From Bradysia coprophila (lineage: Eukaryota; Arthropoda; Insecta; Diptera; Sciaridae): a stretch of 64,000 bases of DNA. The DNA is taken from contig NW_023503423.1 in the NCBI RefSeq assembly GCF_014529535.1, forward strand, positions 9,385,340-9,449,339, in the 5' to 3' direction. Positions 30,601 through 45,600 of this stretch are shown piece by piece. Numbering within the stretch: the stretch's first letter is position 1; every line of letters starts with the position of its first letter. The notes under the pieces are model-generated. The model did no database searches. It saw only the letters and a program-made list of their open reading frames with translations, and had not been told where the DNA came from. The position numbers and the translations under genes were made by a program.

Positions 30601-33600
30601 TCGCACGAAATCGAACTGAACGAAGGTTACCTCCGGTTCAACATCATCCGAAAACAGGACGAGGGCGAATATCGTTGTACGGCCAGAAATTATTATGGCG
30701 ACGACACTCAAATCTTGAATGTATACGTTCGCGAATCTTCAACGCAAGTACCGTATCCTCAGCCGACTGAAGTCGAAATCGTACCGCCCCATTACAGTGG
30801 ACGTCCCGGAGATGAAGTGAGATTGACATGTTCTGGTCAGTCAGGCAGCAGATTGGATTGGTCCAAATCTGGTCAAGACAGATTAGCTTACAACATTCGC
30901 GTCACTAACGGCATACTGATCATTCGTGAAGCACGTATTGAAGATTCTGGTCGCTATATTTGCACATCTTATCCAAGCTATGGACCACCATCCTCTCAAA
31001 CCGCTGAAGTGTCTATCGGTCAACGAACAGAACCACCGCAAATTAAACGATTCAATGAAATCTACAACATTGTTCAAGGTCAAGACTTTTCTCTGAATTG
31101 TGAAGCCTCTGGTTCGCCGTATCCAACGGTCAAATGGGATAGAATTCATGAATCGTTCGAATCGAATATGAATCAAAATGGAAATATCTTACGAATTATG
31201 AACGCACAACCATCAAATCGTGGTGTGTACACTTGCACTGCTGAGTCTTCTGAAGGAATCGTAGAGGAGAGTGCTATCATCGAAGTTGAACGTAAGTATA
31301 GCTTGCCTTCAAAAATCCTTTCATTTCGATTTGCATTCACCAAATCTTTTAAATTCTTAAGTATTCAGGCCGGGAGTTGGTAATATTCAAGGACATGGAA
31401 TTTGTTAGCACTCTTTAGTAACGTCAACGTTTCTATTTCAGCTCGTGAGGCACCAGTCCTGGAAATATATCCAGTTGAACCACAAACGGTTCGCATTGGA
31501 GAGGAAACTATTCTCTCTTGTCGCGCCATCGCTGGTATTCCGACACCAACAATCAAATGGGCAAGACGCGACAGACAACCCTTGTCACACCGGATCAATG
31601 AAGATGATGCTGGCACGCTAACCTTCCAAGATGTTACGTTGGCAGAAGCTGGTGAATACGAATGCCAAGCCGAAAATGTGGCCGGAAAAGTGACAGCTAC
31701 ATCCTCGCTTCATGTTCAGCAGATACCGATCATTACACTCGAACCAAATGTTACCGAAATAACCGTAACTGAGGGTGACGAATTGAAGATTGAATGTTCA
31801 GCAATCGGTTCGCCCACACCCAGCGTCATATGGAAGGAGCCTCTGCAACTAGCTGGAATTTATCCACAGAGTGCACCCAGACAACACACATCCTACGCCA
31901 CTATTCAGAAATATCATACTCGTCAATCGGATGAAGGAACGTACATTTGCAGTGCCAAAAATGATGCAGGAAGTGATGAGCGATACATTGAGGTTATCGT
32001 TAAAGAGAAGCGCGGAGACATTGGTAAGCCTTTTTTTTGTACCAAGTGATTGTAATTCGTCTTTGATTGAATGATAAAATTAATTTTGTTGTAAAATGCT
32101 GCGTTCGCGGTAGAAATTACAGTCAGAGGTAGGCTGTAGAATTGTCGGATTAGTGTTTCCAATGTTCGACTTCTATGTTCCACTTTATTTATTCACTGAC
32201 TTTATCACTTTAGGCTATGAACCAAACGAACGACCAGATGATCGTCGTCCATATCCCGATGATCGTCGCCCATATCCTGATGATCGTCGCCCATATCCCG
32301 ATGATCGTCGTCCATATCCAGATGATCGTCGTCCATACCCTGATGATCGTCGTCCATACCCTGATGATCGCCGTCCATATCAACCGGAAGAGCCCGGCCG
32401 AATTGAACCGTACAAAGTAGCTATCGGCGACAAAACGGAAATGCATTGTAACATCGAAAATCAAAACAAGCCAACGTCATGGCGACGTGTCGATGGACGT
32501 CCACTGCCGCGTGGTTCCCATTTGAATGGAGGAGTTTTGATCATTGATGTGACAGCTCACGATGCAGCCGGATTTTATGAGTGCACTGTTCGAGAGCAGC
32601 ATGACGAAATTCCTGTCGTGCGAACGGAAATTGTTGTGATTGGTAGGATGGATTTTTCGAGTGTTGGTTGAATGAACTTTGATGCTCAATTGAACTTTTT
32701 TATTACTCAAAGAACTTCCACGAATTACTTTCCTACCATCAATGCCGATGACTGTGCGATCTGGCGACACCGTTGAGATTTTATGCAATGTTACTGGTGA
32801 ACAGCCGATCCGTGTCCATTGGCATAATGAAGATTTCCGACCATTGCCATAGTAATTGATTTTTCCATTTAATTTTGGTCAATCGAATTCTAACATAAAC
32901 ACACCCATCGCAGCTCGGTCAACGTACGTGGTAATTATTTGGAATTCACTCACATTACACCGAAAGACGCTGGTCGCTATTATTGCACAGCTGAAAATGT
33001 GCATGGAAATGTAACGAAAGTGGCTGAGGTGATTGTGAATCGTAACGAAATCACCGACAATCGTCCGAGCCAACAAAGTCGCGTACAAGAAGTCGTTGAG
33101 GGTGAAACAGTTTCGTTGTACTGTTCGTCACCGAACGAAGACTCATCACACCGGGTAAGTGTTCGATTGATAAATTTGAGATTTAAACAAATTGGGCTCG
33201 GGATGATGTTGACCATCATGTAGAGTTGTGCGGCGAAGGACTAGATTTTTCGGATTTTAGACTCAGGTGGCCCGGAAATAATCATAATGTATAACTGCTG
33301 GCAGGTATTTAGGGGCCACAAATGACATCACTCTTTTTTACGGAATTGGCGACACTCTCTCCCCTTTCGTCAATTTTTTTTGTTTTTATTATTTCAAACT
33401 TGTTGGAACTGTTTTCTTGAGAATGTTTCACCCATTATCGGCGTGACGTCATTTGTAAACAGTCCATTAAGATAAATAACGTTTAGAATCACTAGAATAT
33501 GAGAGGTCGTTGGTTTGGTGGATGCTCACTATTCCAACTTCGGAAGCATCAGACATTGTCTAAGTGAATCAGTGATTATTTACCTAAAAAAATCCGACCG

Positions 33601-36600
33601 GGCCCACACAGCTCTACCATCAAGTCGATTAAACAAAACGAGAAGTTCTGTTGCAATATGTTATTCGTTCGTTGTTCTCCATTGTGATTTAGTTCAACTG
33701 GCGACGCGAATATGGTGAAATTCCCGACACAGCTACATTCGATCATAACAATCGATTGATTTTGAACCGAATCACGCCCGAAGACACCGGTCGCTACATT
33801 TGCCAGATGACGTCGCCGGACAATGTGGTTACGCAGAATTACGTGGATGTTCAACTAAAGCGTGAGTATCGAAGACGCCGACAACATCGCGATTATCCCA
33901 TAAGGGGGTGGAGTAGTGAAATGAAATGAAATTTGAACAAAAGGAACAAAAGTCAAAATTTAGTTGATTTAATACGAAACACGAATTTAGAAACCAAAAA
34001 AACAAAATGACGATTTGTGGAAAATAATGATTGGAGCGCGGTGCGACATTTTATTTTACTAACAAAAAACTAAAGACCAAAAAATTTTTGAATAATATTT
34101 TTTTGACTAATCAAGACAGTCGTCAAAAAAGAGTTTTCTTTAAGAAAATTATCGATTTCTTTTTTGTATATTTACACACGATAAGGTTTAGGATATACAC
34201 ACACGACATAATAATGGAATCAACACCACACACATTTTAATTTTAATATTTTTCTGTTTTTTATTTGGCTTTTTTATAATTTACATTCGCAGAGTGAAAT
34301 CTGAAAGAAAAACTTCTAAAAGAAATTTTAACCGAAGTTTTGCATGCACTTTGCTAAACCGCAAACAGAAGAGAAACCTTTTTGTTTTACAGTTTTTATG
34401 TACAAATCGAATTCATTTAAATTTAAGCTTTAAGTAATAAAAATTCTTTTTTCTATTTTTTTCTCTTAATTTTATTTTTCTTTTCATTTTCATCTAACTT
34501 TTTATTTGTAAATATTTTTCGTTCTCATCGAATCGATATTCATTTTTTTGTTTCACCTTCTCCAACAAAAATTTTTTTTCTTCCAAAAATCAATTTCAAA
34601 CTCAAAATTCAAAAACTTCTTGAGTCGTCATTGTTCTGCAACACTCGAAAAAAAAAACCGTGACCAATGTCCTAGCGTAAAATCAATTTGAAAACATATC
34701 TCTGCATACGATGAAAATGCGTTCCGAACACGGTCCACTCCAATATGCCAAGCAGTTCTAAAATTATACGGAGGCACGTAATGAGTTCAAAAAATGCCAC
34801 AACGTAACCGCAAATTCCAAGAAAATCGTGGAAACTTTCAAAGAAACACCGCACGCATTCCACACAAAATTCAAAATAGTCGATGCCACTGCGTAGAGTA
34901 TCCATAGAAATTGTAAGAATTCCATCAAATCCAACTGTTGTGGAGAATAATTTTTTTGATTGATTGATTGATTTGAAGTTTAACGGAAAATTTTGTGCAG
35001 AAGTGTAGCACAATATCTGTTGCTTATGATTTAAGTCACTGAGTATTTGGATGCCTACTGATCATATTATTTTGAGAATTAAGAAAGAATTAGATTAGAG
35101 CATCCAGACAAGTCATTTTTAATCAACTCAAAGCATGATTCTCCGTCAAAGATTGTTCTACTGTATGCCTCCAAGATGAATCGATTTTTTTATAAGTCAG
35201 TTTAAACTTCGAAACGCACATATAAGAAAATTAAGAAATTCGATTTTCCGCTGTTTTAAGACATTCTGTTGATCGATAATATAACTACCGGGAAGCTCAA
35301 ACAAATTTCGTCATATCGCCGTTAGGTTACAATCTGAGTCAAGCTTTTTGCGGCTAAACGACGTTCTGCTTTTAAAAGGTTGAAAAGCCATAACTAATTA
35401 CATCCATTCAGCAGCCATCATTCATGAAGTTTCTTATTTGTATTGTGAACATCGACGATAAATTGGCGAGACGTTAACATTGGTTTTGATTTCCCATGTC
35501 CCATATTCGATCATTCGTTCAGTCATAGTTTCATTTTCTTCATTCTAATTCATTTTCTTTTTTTCTTTTTTCTTTTATATACAACTTTATCTTTGCAATG
35601 TCAGTGAAAGTGTGGCAGGTAGCATTCGATAAAATTCATTTAATTTATAGGTTGTGGAGCACATAGTATCAATTTTTCTGCATGATCTTCAACAGAGACT
35701 GATCAGCTTTTAAAGCTTAAATGTCTCAAACTCTCAAAACACGATCCCCAAAAACCCAAAGGAAAGAGAAAAGACTTCTAACATAGCACTGTTCCTAGCA
35801 TTAACACTGAATTAACAAGCATCAAATTTGGAGGCTTTAGTGATAGTAGCTACCGCTTAAGGTTGTTTATATTGTATGTTTTAACTCATACAACGAAATC
35901 AAGTCATCTGTTTTCACAATACAAACGTAGAGCCGACTGTGATTTCATCAGCCTCTGAATATTTTCTATGTTAATGTTAGGAAAAGTGATGTGCTTCCGA
36001 TATTCGTTAGAATAATTTCAAGAAGAAAACTGAATTTTCACCTCTAAAATCAAGTTTTATATTTAAAAAAATCAGAATTAGTCGGATTTTTCAGAATTTT
36101 TCAGAGGTACAATTTCAAAAAAAGGCCTTGTCAGATCTAGGTTAGAAATTCCAAGTAAAACAATCAAAAAACTTTGTTTTTCTCCGAATAGAATAGAAAT
36201 TGGATAAACAAGAAAAACTACAAACTTCAGTTTGTTATAGAACCATAAACGTGATCCCTCTCTGAAAAGAGGGATTCTTTTAAAAACCAACCTACCGACA
36301 TCGGACCCATTTTCCAGTAGACTGTTTTATATGTGCCTAGAAAGGTATTCGACCCTAGAAGCCAAAACCACTTTAAAAAAAATTCTTCGAAGTTTGGGTG
36401 GCTGGTGAAAGGTGACCAAAAACCGAAAACTTGCACTTTTCTTAAATAAATTTCTCAAGTTACACGAGCCGTACAGGGTGTACAGGGTAAAGTGTAGGTG
36501 TACATGTTTCATCATAAAACTTCATAAGACCCTATTTGGCCCAGAAGCAAATTAAATTACCTTTCAAATGGTACCCCACACGACCATGTACATTTTGTGT

Positions 36601-39600
36601 ACCTCAAGAAATTTCAGAAAGAACAGAGTAAGTCTTCGGTTGAAAACTTTAACTGCACATATTTCAGTGTCGATGAATTTTAAACACAATAAGTCCCTAT
36701 TCGGCTCAATAGTACATGTGATTACCTTTCTAATGACACCCCACTCTACCTTGTACGGCTCGCGTAACTAGAGAAATTTTTGTAAAAAAAGTGCATGTTT
36801 TCGGTTTTTAATCATTTTGTGTGGCTAACTTCGAAGAATTTTTTTGAAAGTGGTTTTGGCTTCTAGGGTCAAATACCTTTCAAGGTACATTTAAAAAAGT
36901 CCACTGGAAAATGCGTCCGATTTCGGTAGGCTATTTTTCAAAAGAATCCCTCAAAATAGTTTTGAAAACAAATTGCGAGCTACCTGCACATACTTTCCAC
37001 TTTGGATTTATTTGTTGAAAACACGCTAGAAAATTAGCTTCACACTTTTTATTGCGCTACTATCAGTCGTTGCATGAGTGATGTTACAAAAGATATATTT
37101 TCGTCAAACTTGTAATTATTATCGTTCCCTTATACAAACTGTAGCACAATTTTTGTAGTTGAAATAATTTTGTTTTGTTTTTTACAATTTTTTTTCAAAT
37201 GATTTAATTTCAAATATTTTTGTTTAAATAAATTTTTTGCGCAATCCTGCACCACCATCCACCATAAAAATCACTTAAATCAACATCAAATTACTACCTG
37301 TGCACACAAAAAATTACCTCTCAATATCACAACCATCCGGTCGAATATAACGACGAAAAACCAAAAATCTATAACAAAACAAAAAAACCCAATCATTGCA
37401 TTGAACGCAAATTGAAGCGATGCGAACGCACGAACCATTCAGAAAGTGCACAATCAATGACTTTAAATGCAAGTCCCATCCGAATACTTGCATTCCGCAA
37501 TCGATGGTATGCGATGGAATATACGATTGTGTTGACCATTCGGATGAAGCTGACTGTTATGCTCGACGAAATAGGATACGCACGAAAAAGGATGGTGATC
37601 TGGCTGCACCGTCGAAACTAATTGGTTTGTTCACATAAGAAACACAATTTTTTTTTTGTTTTGTTCTTTTGTTTTATAAGATTATGATAAAGCACACACA
37701 CAGTACATTTGATAAATATACACACAAGCACCCACAACGTTACACTTTATACCATACTATACACGTAATTGTAAAATTTTAGCGTATATTGTTGCAGTCA
37801 GTAATGTCCTAGATCCAAAAAAAAATTGGTTTCGTTTTTATTGTCGATATAATTGGCGTGTAATGGGCTTCCAAATTGATTTATGTCATCAATAAAATTG
37901 TTGCAATGTCCATTGTGTATAGCTTTCAGTAGATTATGTCTCGGCAAATTTAAACTAAAAATTTTACCTGGCGCTCCTTGTTGTTATTATGTGGTCAAGT
38001 CAATTTGTCAATTTTACCACAGTTTGGATAGGTGAGATTAGCTCAACTTTTAACGATATTTTCAAGGATACTGATAAATAGATTGATGTAAATGTTCTGT
38101 GAACACCACAGAATTCTCAATTAGCAGATTTAATCAAAATTACAATGCTCATTACCATAGCACTGGACAGTGCTATGTCATTACTCAAAGCTGAAATAAT
38201 TCCGCTTAGTGATATACAGCGAGATTCAACATAAAAGGTTGCACTTTAACGCTACTGCTTCAGCTGGACGATTGATCGTTTTCATACAGATGGTCGTATG
38301 AAAATAGAGCAAACGACCAGGTGAAGCCGAAACATCCAAGTGTTCCCTTAATGTTGAATCTTACTGTAATTCACAAACTATTGCAACATTAACATGCGAT
38401 AACATGCTTAAAAGCCGAAAGAAAGCGGTTGCAATTTTAATGAATTAAGTGCCAAACAAAAAGAAGTTCAATAAATTGAGCAATAATAAAATTCATACTA
38501 AGAGTTACGGGTATGTAAATTGTACATAAGATTTATTAAGCATCACTCGTCAATTCGTTGCAAAAGCGTGTAAATAATAATAACCAAACCACTAAATTGA
38601 GCATGATCACTAAAACCGAAACTGCATGTTTGTGTGTCTTTGTGTGTTATTTTGTGCTAAATACTTTTTTTTTTGCTTAGAGCCTGACAAGTCTTTGCAG
38701 CTCTAAAAATTGTTTTTATTTAAAATAAATGACAAGCAAACACTCTAACACCCAACAGTAGAAACACTTTATTCAAAATTTTAACACGAAAAAACACTTT
38801 CTGAACTAAAACCTACCTACACGCTAGACAGTTTTTGATATTTGATTCTCCGTAGCACTGGACAAAATGTAATTGGTTATTGTCCTCAGTAATGACCACA
38901 AACGATCATCCTTATGGATTCCTATTCCCTTTTTTCCGACAAGTATGCCCTGCTCTTGTTATATCCTCTACACTATCAGGGATTTGAGGATGTCCGCCAA
39001 TCTAAAATTGTTTGTTAAATTTCATTTGTTTTCTTTTCTTCGAGAAATATTCAGAAACCTCAAACAAGAACATTATTGTCTTGGCGAAATATTTTTAGTT
39101 TAGGCGCATGGGAAGTTTGTATTTCGAGCCGAAGGCGAGGACTACATCCCACACGAAACAAAAAAAAATCTCAGCAAGACAGTACAGCATTTACACGAGA
39201 TAATAATGAGACGTTTTCTGACCACAAGCATACACACGATTCACAGACTTCGAGTTCACTGTAGCGACTCTTGCTCGGAAAGGCTCGGAAAGCTCCTCGG
39301 GCTTTGTAATTCATTTGTAAAAACTCCAAAAATTAAACATTTTCAAAAATGCAAAAGGCCTTTCGGGAATCGTCCGAATTCACAGTATGACCAGCCTGAA
39401 CGAACTTCAAACATTTTGCTCCGGCAAAAAGTATTCTACATCACAGTCACAGTCGTACATTTACTACCCTAGAAACATACAGCTACATAGGACGGTCACG
39501 TTGTATATTAGAACTGTCCCGTTTTTACGTGAGGGAGTATTTTATGCTATGCTTTTACCAAAATATGTTCTCTTATTTGGGCAAAGGAGCACCAACAAGA

Positions 39601-42600
39601 AAGATTTTTGATGATTTTTGTGGTTGTATCAGAGGAATAATAACTAACCTACTCGGTACATATTGATAGTTAAATGCAGAAATGACCTGTGTCACATTAG
39701 CGAATTATAAGAAAACTGAAAGTTCATTGATTTTGCTTCGTTTTAAATAGGTTTTAAGTAGGTTGGCGATGTTAATAGAAGTTTTTTTTTGTTAAATTGA
39801 AACAAAAATCATCGTAAACCTATTCAAAACGGGGCTAAAAGAACGAAATTTCATTTTCTTACAATTCGCCAATGCTACATCTACCGTTTCTGCATTTAAC
39901 CATTCACATAAAGTTCAGTTTTCAGCATTTAAAAACAAACGGCTACAAAATCATGTGTACATAGTATTTAACGGCATACAGTATTCTGTGTTATCTGTAC
40001 TTTTTGGAACGGTTTCAAAATTAAAAAGAAAAAATAGAAAATGTTGTTGCGATGGGCATCGTCTATGTACATAAATTCATAGTATCAATCAACAATGTAG
40101 AACGAAATTATATTTTGATCTTTCTTCAAACATTTAGCATCGCAACGACTGCCATTCTTGAAATTGGAACCATCTAGATCATATCTACGGCCCGGTGAAT
40201 CCATAAATGTCGATTGTACATCTTCAACCGGATATTCCCGAATAATTTGGGAACGAAAGAACGGTCTCGAATTGCCGTACAACTTCAAGGTTCATTGAAC
40301 ATTTTAAAAATTTCAATCGAATGATTTTAACGTAAATTATTTCCCTGTGTGCAGCAACAAGGAAACAAATTGCAGATCACAAATGCTCAAACTCAAGACT
40401 CTGGTCTGTACAGCTGCATTTGCTACACCGAGGAAGGTCAGCAATATGCAACCGAATATGAATTGAATATCGAAGAAGCACCAGCTCGCAAAGAAATGCG
40501 TCCGCCAAAGGTGGAGCATGCTGACGTTGGTTCCACTGTTGTGTTACGCTGTAATGCCGATCGCTATCCAGCGAGATTCTACTGGTCCAGGCAACACGGC
40601 AATTTTGCACCTGGACAGGACATTTCAAGTGTAAGATTTAGGGCTGCAATGTTCACCCAATTCAATGAATCGATCCTTTAAATACTTTTTCAGAGTGAAC
40701 TTCGATTGGTTGATGTTCAAGCCAAAGACGCCGGAACATACATTTGTACCGCAAACAACAATGGCAATACTGTAGAAATTCCAACAACGTTAGTCGTTAC
40801 TGGAGCCATTCCTTATTTCCCACAGGCTCCGAAGAGTTACATCGTGTACCCTAAGCTGGAGGATGCCTACATGAAATTCAATTTTGAAATTACTTTCAAA
40901 CCAGAAAAAGGCAACGGGCTTATTTTGTACAACGGACAGAAACGTGCCAACGGAGACTACATTGCATTGTCGTTAAACAATGGATTCCCTGAATTCAGAT
41001 ACGACTTTGGCAACGATCCTATCGTCATACGAGCGGACAAACCAATAAAACTCGGACAATGGCACACCATTAAAGTGAATCGAATTCGTAAAGATGGTTT
41101 CATGGTTGTCGATGATCAACCTCCAGTAGCATTCCCCACACGTACCAGATTAGGTTTGGAACTAATCGATAATCTGTATCTTGGAGGTGTGGCTAGCTTC
41201 GATGACATAGTTCAATCGGCCGTCGAGCACAAAGAAGGTTTTGTTGGATGTATCAGTCAACTGGTACTGAAGGATCGTAGGATTGAGTTGAATCAAGATT
41301 CACTATACAGCGAAGGAACAACATCATGCGAACCTTGTGCTGACGATCCATGCCAAAATGATGGAGTTTGTTTGGAAAGTCAAACGGAAACGGGATACAC
41401 TTGCGTTTGTCAGACGGGATTCACCGGAAAGACTTGCTCTTTCGAAGGGGACTCGTGTTCGCCTGGAATTTGCGGTGCAGGACGATGTGAGGACACGGAA
41501 TCAGGAATCTCATGTTTCTGTCCAATGAACAAAACTGGTGATCGGTGTCAGTACATTGAACATTTAGATGAAAGCAACCTGTCCTTCAAAGATGGAAGTT
41601 ATGCCTCTTATAAGCCACCAAAGTCTTCAAAGCTACACATTAAATTCCAAATTCGACCAGAAAATACCGAAAACGGAGTAGTCCTCTATGTGGCTGAGTC
41701 TGAAAGAGCTAATGGCGATTTTGCTGCCGTACTTATCAACGACAAACACTACGAATTCCGCTTCAATACTGGTGCACGTAAGTTTCGTAGATGATTCTAA
41801 TCGCGACACAGAAGTCTAAGATTTCTTGTTTTATTCTCTGCTAGGGCTGCGTCCAGTCATAATTCGATCTGCTGAACCAGTAGTACCGAACCAATGGACT
41901 GAGATCATTGTTGGTCGTCGTCACGGCGATGGATATTTGCAGGTCGGTGATAAGCCGCAAGTTTTAGGTAAAACGATTGGACCCGCCACTCGAAGCATGT
42001 ACTTGAAGACAAACCTTTACATCGGTGGATACGACAAGAGGCTGTTACTCAACAAAGGAATCGACGTAACAAGAGGTTTCGATGGTTGTATATCTGGGGT
42101 ATTTACTGATCATATCTTATGTCCTATGTCCGGACTTATTCAATGAATTTTACTTCCATTCAGCTGGAAACATCAACCCAAAAGTATGACATGGTTCGAG
42201 ACATAATCGATGCCGCTAATGTCCAGAACTGCGGAGAGACTAATGTTATTGATGTGAGATTTACATTGTGATCTCTTGAATCGTGATGAAACGTTGCTAA
42301 TATTTCACAGGACACCATCAGAGAACCTCTTGCTTGCCGACCAGGATACTCTGGTCCAAATTGTGATCAGGTCCAAGATGTTTGCATAGCAAACGATCCT
42401 TGTGAAAATGACGGTGTATGCAGACCGAAGGGAGACGACTTCCAATGTGATTGCCCTGTAGGATACACCGGTGATATATGCCAACATCGTAAGCAATGAT
42501 GCGTTCCATTCGTTTATCCACAAATCGTATGCTAACATTAAAACAATCCTTCACAGACTCATCCATCAGCCTTGCTTGCCACATGAAAGGCAATGGATAC

Positions 42601-45600
42601 ATCGAATTGAACCGATCGTCGATTGTAAACGGACCCGTACAAAAGGAGATCTTAATCGCACTGTTATTCTCGACCACACATCCGAACGGACTGCTATTCT
42701 GGTACGGTCAAAACAAGCAAGAATCGTACAACGGACAGGACTTCGTTGCGCTTGCTGTTGTCGATGGATACTTAGAGTATTCATTCCGATTGAACAGCGA
42801 AGAGGCGATGATTAAAAACATTCAAACGAGAGTGGACGAGGGTGGACGACACATTGCCATCATTAAGCGAACCGGCAATCAAGCTAGTTTAGAGTTGGAT
42901 GGTTTGACATCGTATGGAGAAAGTCGACCGACTGATAAACTGGAAAGTAACTTGCCAGGACATCTGTTCTTAGGTAAAAATATTTGAACCTTCTGATTAA
43001 GTCGAAAGACCATTACATGACTTTGTGGGAATTTTAGGAGGAGCGCCAGATTTGAATAACTTTACAGGCAACAGATACACACAAGGATTCCACGGATGTA
43101 TACATGTTGTTGAGGTAAGTGTAGAACTTGTAACGTTCAAAGATGAGCTTCCAGAGTCGCACACGTTCGTACAATCTAATAAATTCGGTTTTGTAATGTC
43201 TAGGGTCATGAGGACAAAGCGATCGATCTGGGTCAGAATGTTGTCAGCGGATTAAATGTCGATCAATGTCCAGAGTAAGTGTTCACATTTGACTGCCATT
43301 TTAAACTAACCAAATGTTTGCACTTTGACATGAAGTCTTAGTGCTAGACTTTATGCCAGAGTTGTAAACTATCCGACCGTATTACTAACACCTAACAATT
43401 TTCATTAACGCTGCCTCCAGTCCATTTTGGATTCCGTCGTCCTTAGTTTATACAGACAGTGATAGCAATGAATTCGGACGATTTGATCCGAATCTGTTTG
43501 ATGAATTAGAAGAACCACCGCCCGTGCATATATTATATCCACGTCCAGCGTTCGGTATTAGTCGTATCAATAGGTCAATATTTCCTGTGTACATAATCTG
43601 TTACAGTCTGTTGTCCACAGTGTGGTTGTTTTATGAAAATTCGTTAATTATTCGGTAGGGATAGAATGGACTGTTAATCTTTGAATCAAAAGAGAAGAGA
43701 GGAAAAGTATCTTCGTTCGTTAGTCTATAGCTTTAGTTAGGGAAATTGTCGACCAAACGCATCCAATTCATATCAAATTTGTCGGAGAATCGGGAGGAGG
43801 AGATTCGTCTCCGATATGTATACATTGTAAATAGGACCGAAATGAACGAAATGGTACGAACTGAGAACGAAGACTTTGTTAACGAAAAGATTTGAGTTTT
43901 GCGTTTCTTTTCTGGCTTTGACGCACGTTGATCAGTTAATAAATATAAGTCACGATCCTCAATCAGTCCAAATGCAACAGTTAACCTTTTACAGACAACA
44001 AACATGCCAACAGTTTAATTGTTGAATCTATTACTTCATTTGGTCTAAGTATTTTCAATAGATTGACATGATCTTTTTCTGTATACAGCCACACTAAGCA
44101 TGTCTATAGTCGTTTCTGAAGTTTTCATTGAACACAGATGAAACCCTGTGAGACAATTCCAAACAACACTTTTCCAATTTTTTTGTCTCACTCTTGCATC
44201 CATTAGATTTTCTTATACGTATACAAGACAACGATGAAGCTATGGAACATCCGTCAAATTATTCCATAATTGCATCCTTGTATCGCATATGAATTCTAGT
44301 TGATGAAAGAATGACAGAAACTATTGCAAACGGGAGGCTGTGATTCAGAATTGTTCACTGGGAAGTCGTCTGTGCAGGTTAATCTACTTTCGTTGGCGCT
44401 TAAATCATTATTTCTAAATATTATTTATTCGTATTGTCACAGTCTTATCGTCCAAATTATTTTCTATCGACCCAATCATTTAACAGTTTAACTGAGTATC
44501 GCTTGTATTAGTTCAGTATAGGAAATTCTCTCCTTATTCAATTTTCGTTAACTTAAACTAGTGTAAGTTGGTGAGATTCCATTCCTTGATCCAAAGTAGT
44601 CAGAATATTAAATATCAGATTTAAAGATTTCGTTTGCATATTTCCGGATGTTTTTTGACACTAAAGGTAATTTTATGGTCGTAAGAATAGCTATTTTTCC
44701 AGCTTGTGCCTTAATGGGAATTTTGCACTATAGATGTGTCAATTATCAACCCGAGACGAGAAGTCGAGGTTGCCACTACGTCGCAAAATTTCAATTAGCG
44801 CACAAGTTAGGAACAATATTTTTTATACGGCAGTGGGATCATAGTTTTTACGCAACTCAGCCTCATAATGTGCAAAGTTTGCAAATTTTCGATGCCTGCG
44901 TTGCATAAATCGTCGTATGAATCTCGGTGCAAAGGACTTTATTAGGCTCACGATGTGTTTTGTAACACACTTGCGGCATCGTGTCATAATTACATATCTA
45001 GAGCCTAACACAGTACTTTGCACTCGATGTATTTATGACATTATAAACGTCACATATACGTACTAGTGTGTAAATCTACATTTCTAAAAATCCATTTACG
45101 CACTGCTTCGACCGCATAGCTATACACAGTAGCTTTTCCCAACATGAGTGTTGATGGAAAATTTGCCCAATAAATGTGAAAATTGTCAACCTGAGACGTA
45201 CACTTAACAAAATTAACGAATTATCACATTTTCGTTTTCAACAGATTCTACATAATTTCTAGATCCACAAATTTGACAGTCTTGATATTGAATGTTTTTT
45301 TTGGTTTTTATCCCAGTAAACTGGTCGTTATACATGTGCGACAAAAATTTCGACTGGGAAAAAATTCAATAATTGCATTTAATATAGCAGCTGTCAGAAT
45401 CTGTGGGATTAGTAATATCAGATCCTACATACAACAAAAATGTGATAATTCGTAATTTTCCATAATTGTATTTGAGGTTGATAACGCAAAATGTCCATTT
45501 CCATCATCGAATTTACGCACGCAAAATGAATATTAACGCACAGCATACATAATAGTATTTTTCGTACCAAGCCAGGACGATTATTTCAGCACCAGCGAAG

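Larger units (their letters stand above)
33862..37417. other. 3.6-kb intron
   Basis: Mostly T-rich DNA. It contains a possible antisense reading frame (34672-35013) and a large palindromic element (36266-36954). No plus-strand exon was accepted. Confidence 0.5.
37625..40137. other. 2.5-kb intron
   Basis: No exon seen. It contains MITEs at 38217-38366 and 39669-39900, a hairpin at 39101-39157, and at about 39260-39430 a repeat related to 55002-55139. Confidence 0.55.

Noticed and set aside
32210..32464. Open frames in other phases across the PDDRRPY repeat
   Set aside because: The 21-bp period leaves all frames open; only one is bordered by splice sites and continues into an Ig domain.
35590..35625. 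Possible microexon between AATGTCAG and GTAGCA
   Set aside because: At 14 bases it would shift frame between two phase-1 borders.
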